From Streptomyces noursei (GTDB lineage Bacteria; Actinomycetota; Actinomycetes; Streptomycetales; Streptomycetaceae), in contig NZ_CP070326.1 of assembly GCF_016917755.1 (NCBI RefSeq), positions 7,998,001-8,062,000 of the forward strand: 64,000 bases of DNA, in the 5' to 3' direction. The notes beneath the pieces were generated by a model. That model worked only from the letters and a program-made list of their open reading frames with translations. It was not told where the DNA came from and ran no database searches. The position numbers were made by a program, and so were the translations under genes. Positions 28,201 to 36,019 of the stretch are shown piece by piece (the stretch's first letter is position 1; each line of letters begins with the position of its first letter).

Positions 28201-28745
28201 AGCGCGGCAGGTTCGCCGTCGCGATCTTCCAGGACGGCAAGCCGGTCCTCGGCCAGGACAATGTGGTGCCGGCGGCGCCCAGCATCATCCTCAACGGCAA
28301 GGTCGCCCTGGACAAACCGCTGGACATCGTGGTCGACGGCTCCTCCACCCACTGGGTGGCCTACCCCTCGATCTACTCGTCGGCCATGGCGGGCAACCCG
28401 GCCACCGTCGGGACGGCGCCCGGCATTCTGATCACCACGCATCTCGTCGGCAAGCTGACGCTCGCCAGTCTCGATCCCGGGCAGCGCAGCTACGTCTTCT
28501 CGATCCAACGGGACGTCAAGTTCACCTCGGTGACGCTGAGCGAGCAGCAGATCCGTCAGCAGGGACTGGAGAAGGTGGTGTCGGGGCAGATCAACGCCAG
28601 CTTCGACAAGGTGATCTCGTTCGGCGCCGGGCTCAGCTCGTCGGAGACGTCGTCCACCAGCACAGGGACGACCACCAACAAGACCGACACCGTGCCGGTC
28701 ACCTACTTCAGCGGACTGATGTCCATCAACCCGGTCAAGAGCTGA
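25206..28745 (+). CDS. Large protein of unknown function with Gly/Thr/Pro-rich linker
   Basis: 1179 residues from ATG 25206 (GGGGG just upstream). There is no signal peptide or membrane segment. Residues 1-220 look like a beta-rich domain; about 240-300 contain VTYSLPLAPGEQVQLAVVDW followed by helices; residues 350-420 are strongly helical (QIRQHSTSVRDMRSTVVVQS, then TRTVRNHNHAHAMTLLYYEV), suggesting a coiled coil or oligomerisation segment. A low-complexity linker of about 100 residues (GTPGTSGTPGTGSTPGGGTG and onward, about 865-965) separates a C-terminal domain with SNNRSFVFSFAPVSFG and a Ser/Thr-rich tail. The multi-domain, linker-separated layout would fit a structural or delivery-type protein, but no family is recognised. 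Stands alone between intergenic regions and ends at a strong hairpin. Confidence 0.8.
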   Translation: MGIALPTDDTGSPARCCVFLSDNRTGGPVSGALAFLEAQLTVTDGGSGSDVGIAAGTGNPVRIPLGLLGSDHAGYLSWDLAPLWRQALQLAERPDGSTAEVRLAHVWLYLGGPLQSAVDVLAEADERAQALVLRLGVDRGGVFTGSATGFPAMQSPSLLDWYLSPGSFAYVPAELIGQGGCETLLPSNVATQQYQVHQIVTVPHLLANLDYGAQYASTADGGGGTDSTGVPVPIALVISYDVTWIPVGHGLGQVTYSLPLAPGEQVQLAVVDWSRTSTDSRLEDIALTDDLEHALTRDRTVDEVVKGAVNEWQRGGSVMAGAAGAASVGMFGGSAAIGGGYATTTGDRSVSADTVQNLHDQIRQHSTSVRDMRSTVVVQSRQAEHSTAQTRTVRNHNHAHAMTLLYYEVLRHFRVLVERGTVRPAVLLPAASPNLDDELVIVRYRRLLQAGLLDPQLAGGFDAVEKYAAWQELQPEVPVPPDPGSVEFILFQFRFTIGDLSNFQDRVPTTVALTQRAPDGGQKVTYLVRPQHSDWDPDPTHLQNPGDFQHTHAMVDLAGVPRSDERVNWRDLRTISVTLTPPYTEGRNDDVAVEHLVVTAVDTAGNTHLLVDEPSGKLFQKPSTTWALAVRQAPEPAPAPSPFQRLGDEENLLRIRLRRHLVQNREHYYRLIRLGEDPNARWTELAGSSLTVGGTTRPLFQAVENRAVEVLGDATAFPLDPALFDGSGEGRVHLPKVDPARSEQLISLPTRGIFAEAKLGHCNSAEVIDNTRFWDWQKSPDPDSAPQIAPVSTASREVVVSTTPSGLPASAVTIVQPPQAPDPVGMAAALQLLGKGDIFRDESMQKEIAALLTSLASNAAGLAGKSPGTPGTSGTPGTGSTPGGGTGTGTPGTGTGTGPGAPSGGAGTPGGGTPGGGTGTGGTTSPGTGGTPPGTGGTPGTPGPGTQPGTGDGGPSAPKPPAPAPHPTPRPPVPIGSNNRSFVFSFAPVSFGPSEADWERGRFAVAIFQDGKPVLGQDNVVPAAPSIILNGKVALDKPLDIVVDGSSTHWVAYPSIYSSAMAGNPATVGTAPGILITTHLVGKLTLASLDPGQRSYVFSIQRDVKFTSVTLSEQQIRQQGLEKVVSGQINASFDKVISFGAGLSSSETSSTSTGTTTNKTDTVPVTYFSGLMSINPVKS

Positions 28746-28754
28746 CGACCGCGA

Positions 28755-28788
28755 CGGGGCCGGCGGCGGGTAGGCCCCGCCGGCCCCG
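28755..28788. terminator. Hairpin terminator, perfect 12-bp stem
   Basis: CGGGGCCGGCGG (28755-28766) pairs perfectly with 28777-28788 across a 10-base loop, ten bases after the stop of the large gene. It is placed to terminate that gene and the convergent methyltransferase gene. Confidence 0.8.
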
Positions 28789-28799
28789 CCCGGAGGCGG

Positions 28800-29559
28800 T
28801 CACCTCGGCTTGGTGCCGCACACCACCGTCGTCGGGACCCAGGGGCCGCTCCACCACATCCGGGCTCCCGCAGCACGACGGGTGAGGCTGCGCATACCCA
28901 GCCGCTCCAATTCAGCACCGTACTGGCGGGTGTTGCGGATATCGGCGACGACGAGGCGGCCACCGGGCCGGAGCACGCGGACCGCCTCCTCGATCGCCGA
29001 GGTACGGCCGGCCGGGTCGGAGATGTTGTGCAGCGCCAGGCTGCTGACCACGACGTCGAACTGATCGGATTCGAAAGGGAGTTGCGTCATGTCGGCGGTG
29101 TGCAGCTCGATCCGGTCGGCCACGTCTTCGGCCTGCGCGTTGCGCTCGGTGGCGGCCGGGTCGTTGCCACTCTGGTCCTGGCTGCGCCACAGGTCGACGC
29201 CGTACGCCCGGCCGTCGGGGAGGCGGCGGGCGGCCGCCAGGAGCACCGCGCCCCGCCCGCAGCCCAGGTCGAGGACGCGCTCGTCCCCGCGTAACGCCAG
29301 TTGGTCGAGGAGCTTCTCCCAGACCACGAACTTGCCGCGGCGGGTCGTGTACAGGTACACCCCCGCGCAGACGAGCGCCGCGCAGCCGACGAAGAGCGCC
29401 CAGGGCGCGGGGGGGCAGACCGTCCACGGCAAAGGTGACGACGCCCCAGGCCAACAGCCCGATGCCCACGGCCCCGTACAGCGTCGGTACGTAGGGGGCA
29501 TCCACGCCGTACTTGCCCTGACGCCGGGCAGCGGGTCGATGTGACGTGCGGTGAGTCAA
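28800..29559 (-). pseudogene. Membrane-anchored class I SAM methyltransferase with a homopolymer frameshift
   Basis: The start is a TTG at 29559 with AAGGAG five bases upstream. The first frame gives VPTLYGAVGIGLLAWGVV, a membrane helix. At a run of seven G on the top strand (29409-29415) the coding sense moves to another frame that continues ALFVGCAALVCAGVYLY (second helix), then KFVVWEKLLDQLALRGDERV, the SAM motif I LDLGCGRGAVLLAA, and motif II/III (DQFDVVVSSLALHNIS, VLRPGGRLVVAD) to 28800. One extra base in the homopolymer explains the break. Repaired, the protein would have about 252 residues with two N-terminal membrane helices and a cytoplasmic methyltransferase domain. Homopolymer position makes a sequencing error plausible. 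Confidence 0.78.
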
Positions 29560-29719
29560 GATCGCTCCTTGTTGGTGGTTGGTGCCGTGACCGTGCCGCG
29601 ACTGTGCCGCGACCGGTGGCCGGCGCCGCACTCGCCGGCCCGGTCGCGGCGGATTCCGACACTCAGAAGTCGTCCGGCGGCGCATTTCCCCTACGGGGCA
29701 CGGTGATTGGCCGTGGAGA

Positions 29720-31244
29720 TCAGAGTATTGCGGCCTCCTGACGCCGTGTGAGTCGACCGGTGTTCAGTTCCAGACGGGTGCCGGAGAAGCGGGTGCGCAG
29801 GCGGCGGTCGTGGGTGACGATGACCACCGCGCCTCGGTATGCGGCCAGCGCTCCCTCCAGTTCCTCGACCAGGGCCGGGGAGAGATGGTTGGTGGGCTCG
29901 TCCAGCAACAGCAGGTCGACGGGTTCGCAGACCAGGCGGGCCAGCTCGATGCGGCGTCGTTGGTCGTAGGACAACTCGTGCACTGTCGAGCGCAGGTCGG
30001 CGGGGCCGAACAGGCCGAGCGAGAGCAGCTGCGCGGTGTGCTCGTCGAGGTCGCCCCCACGGCCGTGGGCGAATGCCTGCGGGACCGTCAGGCCGGGCGG
30101 CCAGGGGGTTTCCTCCTGCCGGAGGTGCCCGATCCGGCCCCGTGTGCGCACGGTCCCCTCGTCGGGCCGCACCTCACCCGCCAGTACCCGCATCAGTGTC
30201 GTCTTGCCCGCACCGTTGGGTCCGGTGACCAGCATCCGCTCCTCGCCACCGATCCGCAGCGAGGGCACGTACAGGCGCTCTCCGACGCGGATGTCGGAGA
30301 GTTCCGCCGCCGGCCGCGACGGCCGGTCGACTGCGGCCTGCGACGGCTGGTCGACGGAGGTGGTCATGCGGGCGGCGAACACCAGCGGGTCGGGCGGCGG
30401 CGCGACGGGGTTGGCCGTCAGTCGCTCGGCGCGCTCCTTCGCGTTGCGGATACGCACCATCGCCCCGTGGCCACGGCTACGGGAGCGGAACGCATCGTGG
30501 CCGAACACGGCGAACGGGAGCTTGCGCGGGATCGCCGCCAGTCGCGCCACGTTGGTGGCGGTCAGCTTCTGGTTGCGGGCCAGTTCCGTGCGCCAGTCCT
30601 CGTACTCCCGCAGCCTGCGCCGCCGTTCGGCGGCCTTGGCGGCGAGGTAGCCGTCGTAGCCGTCTCCGTAGCGCGTCACCTTGCCCTCGGCGACCTCCAG
30701 GATCGTGGTGGTGGCCCGTTCCAGGAACACCCGGTCGTGGGTGACCGCGAGCACGGTGCCGCGGTGTGCCCGCAGGTGGGTCTCCAGCCAGTCGACTGCC
30801 TGGTCGTCCAGATCGTTGGTGGGCTCGTCCAGCAGCAGGAGTTCCGGCCGGGACGCCAGCGTGGCGGCCAGCGCGAGGCGCGATCGCTCACCGCCCGACA
30901 GTGTGTTCAGCCTCCTGTCCCGTGCCAGGCCCGGCGCATCCGTGCTTCGAGATCGCGCAGATCGGCAAGTGCCACGTCCACGGCGTCCTGGACGGTCGCC
31001 CCGCCGGGCAGCGCGATCGACTGGGCGAGATAGCCGATCCCGCCGGGCGCGCACACCGTCAACTCGCCGTTGTCAGGCTATTCCTGATGTGCGATCAGTC
31101 GCAGGAGGGTGGTTTTCCGGCGCCGTTGTCGCCGATGACACCGGCCCGTTCGCCGGGCTTGAGGGTGAAGGACACCTCGTCCAGCACGACATGGTCGTCG
31201 TAGCGACGGGTGATGTTCTGAAGGGATAGCTGTGCAGTAGGCAT
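29720..31244 (-). pseudogene. Antibiotic-resistance-type ABC-F ATPase, decayed
   Basis: From ATG 31244: LSLQNITRRYDDHVVLDEVS, then GDNGAGK, where one base is lost in a T4 run (about 31113-31117) inside Walker A. The restored frame gives TTLLRLIAHQE, then an in-frame TAG (31078-31080), then GIGYLAQSIALPGG. At about 30930 roughly 90 residues are missing before LNTLSGGERSRLALA. The rest is intact to 29720: signature and Walker B of domain 1 (LLLLDEPTNDLDDQ), linker, second Walker A GPNGAGKTTL, LLLLDEPTNHLSPAL. ABC-F proteins protect ribosomes from antibiotics and lack membrane domains. Three independent lesions argue for a real pseudogene. The C-terminal half could still be translated from an internal start. 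Confidence 0.8.
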
Positions 31245-31569
31245 GGGAAAGTCCCCTGTTCTCGGCCGAGCCGAACGCAACGGGTGAGGAACGCATCCGT
31301 GTACGCCAGGACGTCCCGCGGCACGCCGGACGAACGGCATCGCGGGAGAAGCGCAATCACGGATGAGAACGCGCGCCAGCGGAGCCGGGCTCAACGCGGC
31401 GGCGGGGGGACTATCACAGGAAACCCATGCGTCACACCGTAGATCGGGTGACTGTGCGCCTGCAAGCACTTTCTTCGGCGAGGTGCCGGACCAGGAACAA
31501 GGGAAGGAGCCGGCTCCCCTCGTGCGCAGGCAGGCGGCGTGCGCAGGCAGGCACCTCCACGGCGGGCGT
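31245..31569. other. Intergenic region upstream of the ABC-F remnant
   Basis: About 325 bases. Imperfect complementary G/C-rich segments around 31310-31350 could form a leader structure, as is often found before ABC-F resistance genes, but I cannot show an attenuator. No gene. Confidence 0.35.
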
Positions 31570-31998
31570 TCAGCCGACGGTCGGCCAGTCCCAACCGAGT
31601 TGGAGGAACAGCCCCAGCCGGTCGGACACGCCACGGATCTCACCGATGCGGCCGTCGGCCACGGTGAAGACGAAGATCGCCTCGTTCTCGAAGCTGCGGC
31701 CGGTCGGTACGGGCATGCGGGGGTGCGCACCGGAGCTGACACCGCTCTGGGTGATGCGGGCGACGACCCTGTCGCCCTCGGCGATCAGCTCGTCGATCCG
31801 GGCCCGGTAGGGCGCGAGTGCCGCGAGTTGGGTGGCGATCGCGGCGAAGGCGGCACCGGGTTCGTCCGGCTCGCCGTGGATGACCTTGTTGTGGTCCACC
31901 ACGTCCGCCGCGAGGTAGTCGCCGAGTTCGGCGACGCGGGCGTCGTTGAGTGCGGCGAAGAAATCGGTGACGAGCTGCTTGTGCTGGCTGATGGTCAT
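31570..31998 (-). CDS. SnoaL-like ester-cyclase-family protein
   Basis: 142 residues from ATG 31998. The alpha+beta-barrel pattern of the SnoaL/NTF2-like superfamily is visible: helix HKQLVTDFFAALNDARV, the YLAADVVDHNKVIHGEP strand-loop, RARIDELIAEGDRVVARITQ and the last strands AIFVFTVADGRIGEIRGVSD. Family members cyclise polyketides or hydrolyse/isomerise small substrates. It is divergent from a TetR regulator with two palindromic sites in the gap, so it is almost certainly the regulated target. The substrate is unknown. Confidence 0.8.
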   Translation of the reverse strand: MTISQHKQLVTDFFAALNDARVAELGDYLAADVVDHNKVIHGEPDEPGAAFAAIATQLAALAPYRARIDELIAEGDRVVARITQSGVSSGAHPRMPVPTGRSFENEAIFVFTVADGRIGEIRGVSDRLGLFLQLGWDWPTVG

Positions 31999-32009
31999 TC
32001 CGACCCTCT

Positions 32010-32058
32010 CTTACACCGTAAGGATCCGTGCGGCACTACCCTTGCCTTACGACGTAAG
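32010..32058. promoter_or_regulatory. Two palindromic operator sites CTTAC-N3-GTAAG
   Basis: Perfect 13-bp palindromes CTTACACCGTAAG (32010-32022) and CTTACGACGTAAG (32046-32058), 36 bases apart, in the 86-base gap between the divergent SnoaL-like and TetR genes. The duplicated, identical arms strongly suggest binding of the adjacent TetR dimer and autoregulation plus control of the SnoaL gene. Confidence 0.8.
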
Positions 32059-32084
32059 AAAGTCAAGGGAAGCGGAGCGCGACG

Positions 32085-32708
32085 ATGACCAACAAGCGGG
32101 TGGGGCTCACCCTGGACAAGGTGCTGGAAGCGGCCCTGGAAGTCGTCGACCGGGATGGCATCGAGAAGCTGTCCATGCGCCGGTTGGGCGCCGAACTCGG
32201 CGTCGAGGCAATGACGCTCTACCACTACCTGCCCAACAAGGCGGCCCTGCTGGACGGCCTCGTGGAGCGAGTGGTCGCGGCCGTTCGACCGTCATTCGAC
32301 GGGCCGGCGGGCGAGTGGCCGCAGCATCTGCGGGCCTTCGCGGTCGCCTTCCGGGACGAGTTGCTGCGGCACCCCGGCGTGATCGTGCTGATCGCCACCC
32401 GCCCCGCCCGGTCCCCCGCCGCCCTCAAGGCGGTCGAGGACACCGCCGCCGCACTCGGACGTGCCGGAATCGCACCGCTCCAGGCGCTGAGGATCGTCAA
32501 CTCCGTGGCCACCTTCGTGATCGGCCACTGCCTCGCCGAGGCCGCCACCACTCCGGGGCACCCCGAGCAGGTCACGGACGACGTACTCGATCTCGCGACC
32601 TTCCCCACCCTCGCCGCCGCCGTCGAAGCCGGACTGGGCACCCCCGCAGACCACCAGGCGCGCTTCGACCTCGCCCTGGATGCCCTGTTGCCCGGTCTCT
32701 GCCACTGA
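32085..32708 (+). CDS. TetR-family transcriptional regulator (TetR_C type)
   Basis: 207 residues from ATG 32085. Helix-turn-helix: LDKVLEAALEVVDRDGIEKL then SMRRLGAELGVEAMTLYHYL. The C-terminal helices resemble the tetracycline-repressor-type ligand domain (LRAFAVAFRDELLRHPGVIV, FVIGHCLAEAATTPGH). It faces the SnoaL-like gene across two CTTAC-N3-GTAAG palindromes that it probably binds, releasing them when a small ligand is present. Confidence 0.88.
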   Translation: MTNKRVGLTLDKVLEAALEVVDRDGIEKLSMRRLGAELGVEAMTLYHYLPNKAALLDGLVERVVAAVRPSFDGPAGEWPQHLRAFAVAFRDELLRHPGVIVLIATRPARSPAALKAVEDTAAALGRAGIAPLQALRIVNSVATFVIGHCLAEAATTPGHPEQVTDDVLDLATFPTLAAAVEAGLGTPADHQARFDLALDALLPGLCH

Positions 32709-32720
32709 CCACTGTCAGCC

Positions 32721-32745
32721 GGGCCCCGGACTGACGCCGGGGCCC
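32721..32745. terminator. Hairpin terminator after the TetR gene
   Basis: GGGCCCCGG (32721-32729) pairs perfectly with CCGGGGCCC (32737-32745), seven-base loop, twelve bases after the stop. Confidence 0.7.
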
Positions 32746-32821
32746 TCAAGGCCCTTGACTGCTCGGCCTGCTGACGTGCCGACCTGCTCTCGCGCGTACG
32801 TGGCGAGGGGCGGAACGCTGC

Positions 32822-33013
32822 TCACCGGATCCAGGGGTTCGCGCTGGCGGCTCTGTTGGGAGACCGCTTGACGGGCGGGGCGAGGTGAGCGGCCGCCACC
32901 GCAGTCGTGAGTCGAGCGGCCCGAGCCGCGTGGAACGGCGTGGTGCTCGCCTCTTCACTCCCCGCCGCACTGCCGGCGGCATGGTCCTCTGGAGCAGTGT
33001 CGTGTTCCGCCAT
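32822..33013 (-). CDS. Possible small hypothetical protein
   Basis: 63 residues from ATG 33013, with GAGG close upstream. The sequence (MAEHDTAPEDHAAGSAAGSE ... ending NRAASANPWIR) is Ala-rich, acidic at the start and basic at the end, without signal or membrane segment. Codon third positions are compatible with coding. No family recognised; could be chance. Confidence 0.3.
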   Translation of the reverse strand: MAEHDTAPEDHAAGSAAGSEEASTTPFHAARAARLTTAVAAAHLAPPVKRSPNRAASANPWIR

Positions 33014-33205
33014 GATCCTCGACCTTTCTGGCCACCCCTCGGCGCCAGCCACATCCTGCAGCCCACCCCGGTACGCTGACCGGGAAATCAGTTAAATTCC
33101 CCCGCACGCGCAGCCTTGGCCCGAACTCCCGCTCCCCCCGCGTACGCCGGCCGCGCCCACGGCCGTCCCGGGAGCGGTCCGAGCCCCGGGAACGTGCGCG
33201 CCGCC

Positions 33206-33922
33206 TCAGCGGACGACCTTGATGCCGAAGTGGCCGCCGAACTTCTGGCCGAGGCCGAAACCGATGGCGGAGTGCATGTGGGCGTACATCTCCATGCCGC
33301 GGGCGCAGACCAGGGGGCCGAGGTCGAGGATGTCGTTCCACCCGTAGGACTTCAGCAGGTCGGCGGTCTGCTGCTTGGCATCGGCGTGCTCACCGGCGAC
33401 GAACATGGTGTGGTCGCCCCCGCCGATCGCCTGCGGGTCGACCACGGTGGACTGCTCCTGGGTGACGAAGGACTTGACGACCTTGGTCTGCGGCAGGGCG
33501 CGTTGGATCTGCTCGCCGAGGCTGTCGGTGTCGCACGGGTCGAGCTTCGGCATGACGCCCCATGGGGTGGGCCAGGGATGCTCGCTCCGGTGCTGGTAGA
33601 CGAACGGCACGGCGTAGTCGATGAGGGTCTTGCGGGTCAGTTGGTCGGCGCTGGCGGTGAGCGTGGCGACGGCGTGGTGTCCGTCGATGCCGTTGATGAC
33701 CAGTTCGGCGGCGGCCGCGGCCGCGCCGAAGGGCAGCAGGGTGAGGCCGGGGTGGTCGGCGAGGAACTGCTTGTAGGGCGGGTTGCCCATCATGTCCGGC
33801 TCGGTGCGGGCCAGGGTGGCCTCCGGGTCGCGGGTGCCGACGAACACGTCGTGGCCGAGTTCGGCGAGTTTGGCGGCGTGCGCGCGGCCACCGCCACCGG
33901 TGCCGAGAACTGCGATCTTCAT
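33206..33922 (-). CDS. NAD(P)-binding, F420-dependent-reductase-like protein
   Basis: 238 residues from ATG 33922. The N-terminal Rossmann motif MKIAVLGTGGGGRAHAAKLA and the following GHDVFVGTRDPEATLA are those of the NADPH:F420 oxidoreductase/F420-dependent NADP reductase family. The C-terminal half has TKVVKSFVTQEQSTVVDPQA and ADLLKSYGWNDILDLGPL, as in those proteins. It probably transfers hydride between NADP(H) and F420 or reduces a small molecule. No clear operon partner: the neighbours are a small hypothetical gene and a glycosidase. Confidence 0.75.
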   Translation of the reverse strand: MKIAVLGTGGGGRAHAAKLAELGHDVFVGTRDPEATLARTEPDMMGNPPYKQFLADHPGLTLLPFGAAAAAAELVINGIDGHHAVATLTASADQLTRKTLIDYAVPFVYQHRSEHPWPTPWGVMPKLDPCDTDSLGEQIQRALPQTKVVKSFVTQEQSTVVDPQAIGGGDHTMFVAGEHADAKQQTADLLKSYGWNDILDLGPLVCARGMEMYAHMHSAIGFGLGQKFGGHFGIKVVR

Positions 33923-34371
33923 GGCGAACCTTCCGTTTCGATCTCGCGGGCGGAGCCGTGCTCGGACCGGTTGCGGACGCTCTTCGTCCCAGGGCTGCCG
34001 GCCGTGGAACACGTCGCCATCTTGATCACTGCTCGGTCCCGCGATGGCCGCCGCGAGTCGTGAACGTCCTCTTTCACCCGGGCAGCCGGCGAATCGGCGT
34101 TCCCGAGCAGCGGGGACGGCGGATTCTCACGCGCCCCGCTGGGGCACCGGGCGTCGGCGGGGCGCAGGCATCCGGCCGTACCGGGGCGGGCGCCGTCCTT
34201 CCACCGGGCGGCGCAGCACACCTCCGTCGTAGGTCTTCCTTCTGTGCCTTCCCTGGCGCAGAATCCCAGCGACCTGCCGACCCGCCGCCACCGACCGCCC
34301 GATGACCAAACCGCAGACAGTCACGGCCACACCCAAAGCCACAGTCACAGTCACAGCCATTGGAGGCCGCC
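33923..34371. other. Intergenic region, no gene seen
   Basis: About 450 bases between divergent genes. It should hold the promoters of both. A short CACAGTCAC-like repetitive stretch lies at about 34315-34355, just before the glycosidase start. No open frame has coding character. Confidence 0.45.
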
Positions 34372-35943
34372 ATGCGTCTACGCCGCGTCGCCACGACCGT
34401 CGTCCTCGGCGTGGCCCTGGTGTGCGTCGCCTCTGCTTCCAGTCCCGCCGTGGGGCGGGAAGTGGCGGGAGCGGCGGGGGCAGCCGGGCCAGCGGCAGGG
34501 GCGACCGCCGGGCACCGTTCGGCTGCCGCCGTCCGGGCTGGGCAACCGCCGGCCTCCCGGCCCGGTGCGGCAGCCGCCTGGCCCGTGCCCACCGGCACCG
34601 TCACCGCGCCCGACGGCCGTACGCTCTTCACCGACCGGCAGGGCCGGGTCCTGCGACTGCGCGGGCTCAACCTCGGCAAGACCGACACGGTGACCGAGGA
34701 GCGCATCGCCGATCTGGCACGCGACGGTTTCGGCCTGGTGCGGCTCAACATCCAGTGGGAGAAGGTCGAACCGCGACGAGGGCGCTACGACACCGGCTAT
34801 CTGCGCTACCTCGACCACATCCTGGACTGGGCCGACCGCTGCCGGGTGCTGGTCCTGATCGACTGGCATCAGGACGTCTACGGCCCGGTGTTCGGCCACA
34901 ACGGCACGCCCGCCTGGGCCACCCGCACGGACGGCCTGCCCTTCGAGCCCAACCCCCACGACTGGTTCGCGGACTACTTCCAGCCGGCCGTTCAGGCCGC
35001 CTTCACCCACCTGTACGACGACGCCGACCTGCGCGCCGCGCAGGGGGCCGCCTACGCCAAGGTCGCCGAGGTGCTGCGCGGGCACCGTTCCCTGCTGGGC
35101 TATGACCTGTTCAACGAACCGTTCGGACCGGTGCCCGGCGATCCGAACGACCCCCAGGACCAGATCGACGCCTCCGCCGCCTTGGAGCGAGGCCGCCTGG
35201 CGGACATGTACCGGCGGCTGATCCGCGCCGTCCGCTCCAGCGACCGCGATGCCTGGCTCTTCCTCGAACCCACCGTGCTGATCGGCCAGGGCGTCCCCAC
35301 CAGCCTGCCCGCCTTCGACGACCCACGGCCCGGGGCGGACCGGCTCGGCTATGCCCCGCACTACTACGACACCGCCGTCGAATCGGGCGCCGACTGGGAC
35401 CCGTCCTCGCGCTTCATCGAGCGCTACGAAGCCGCCGTAGCCGACTACCCCACCACCAGCCGGCTGCCGGTGCTGGTCGGCGAATGGGGTCCGCCGCAGG
35501 CCACCACCCCCGGCAACGCACAGCTGATGCAGCGTCAAGTGGCCTCCATGGACCGCTTCGCCGCGGGCTGGGCCCTGTGGTACGACTGCCGCGCCGACAA
35601 CGGCGGCGGCTACTGCGCCTACGACCGCAGCGGCGGCCCCGCCCGCGGCAAGGAGCCGGCTTTCGCCCCGTACGCCCCGGCGGTGGCCGGCATCCCGGAC
35701 TCCGAGAGCTACGCCCCCACCACGCGGACGTACACGCTCACCATGACCGCGGACCGCGCCACTCGGCGTGCCTGGACGGTGCTGTCGCTCCCCGCGGCGG
35801 CCTTTCCCCACGGTGCCCGGGTGTCCGTCACGGGCGGTGGCCCGGCGGTGGTGGTGGGCGCCGGCGGCCCCGGCCGGGCCGGACTGCTGCTGCCGGGGGC
35901 GCGGCCGGGGGCTGCGGTGCGCGTGACGGTGACCGCCCGCTAG
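34372..35943 (+). CDS. Secreted GH5-family glycosidase, endoglycoceramidase-like
   Basis: 523 residues from ATG 34372 (TGGAGG five bases upstream). A signal peptide (MRLRRVATTVVLGVALVCVA) and an Ala/Gly-rich spacer precede the TIM barrel: LRLRGLNLGKTD, VRLNIQWEKVEPRRGRYD, LVLIDWHQDVYG, the acid/base NEPFG (Glu249) and the nucleophile LVGEWGPP (Glu371). These residues are those of GH5; the IDWHQDVYG and FNEPFG blocks and the C-terminal beta-domain match bacterial endoglycoceramidases, which cleave glycolipids between sugar and ceramide. Exported and probably acting on host or environmental glycolipids. Ends at a hairpin before a convergent gene. Confidence 0.85.
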   Translation: MRLRRVATTVVLGVALVCVASASSPAVGREVAGAAGAAGPAAGATAGHRSAAAVRAGQPPASRPGAAAAWPVPTGTVTAPDGRTLFTDRQGRVLRLRGLNLGKTDTVTEERIADLARDGFGLVRLNIQWEKVEPRRGRYDTGYLRYLDHILDWADRCRVLVLIDWHQDVYGPVFGHNGTPAWATRTDGLPFEPNPHDWFADYFQPAVQAAFTHLYDDADLRAAQGAAYAKVAEVLRGHRSLLGYDLFNEPFGPVPGDPNDPQDQIDASAALERGRLADMYRRLIRAVRSSDRDAWLFLEPTVLIGQGVPTSLPAFDDPRPGADRLGYAPHYYDTAVESGADWDPSSRFIERYEAAVADYPTTSRLPVLVGEWGPPQATTPGNAQLMQRQVASMDRFAAGWALWYDCRADNGGGYCAYDRSGGPARGKEPAFAPYAPAVAGIPDSESYAPTTRTYTLTMTADRATRRAWTVLSLPAAAFPHGARVSVTGGGPAVVVGAGGPGRAGLLLPGARPGAAVRVTVTAR

Positions 35944-35972
35944 ACGGCTGAGCGGAGGGTGCGCCGACGGCA

Positions 35973-36005
35973 GCGGCCACGTCTCTCGGGTGACGGCGTG
36001 GCCGC
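35973..36005. terminator. Hairpin terminator between convergent genes
   Basis: GCGGCCACG (35973-35981) pairs with CGTGGCCGC (35997-36005), loop 15 bases, between the glycosidase and the leftward oxidoreductase. Confidence 0.65.
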
Positions 36006-36019
36006 AGCGCGGCCCGCAC

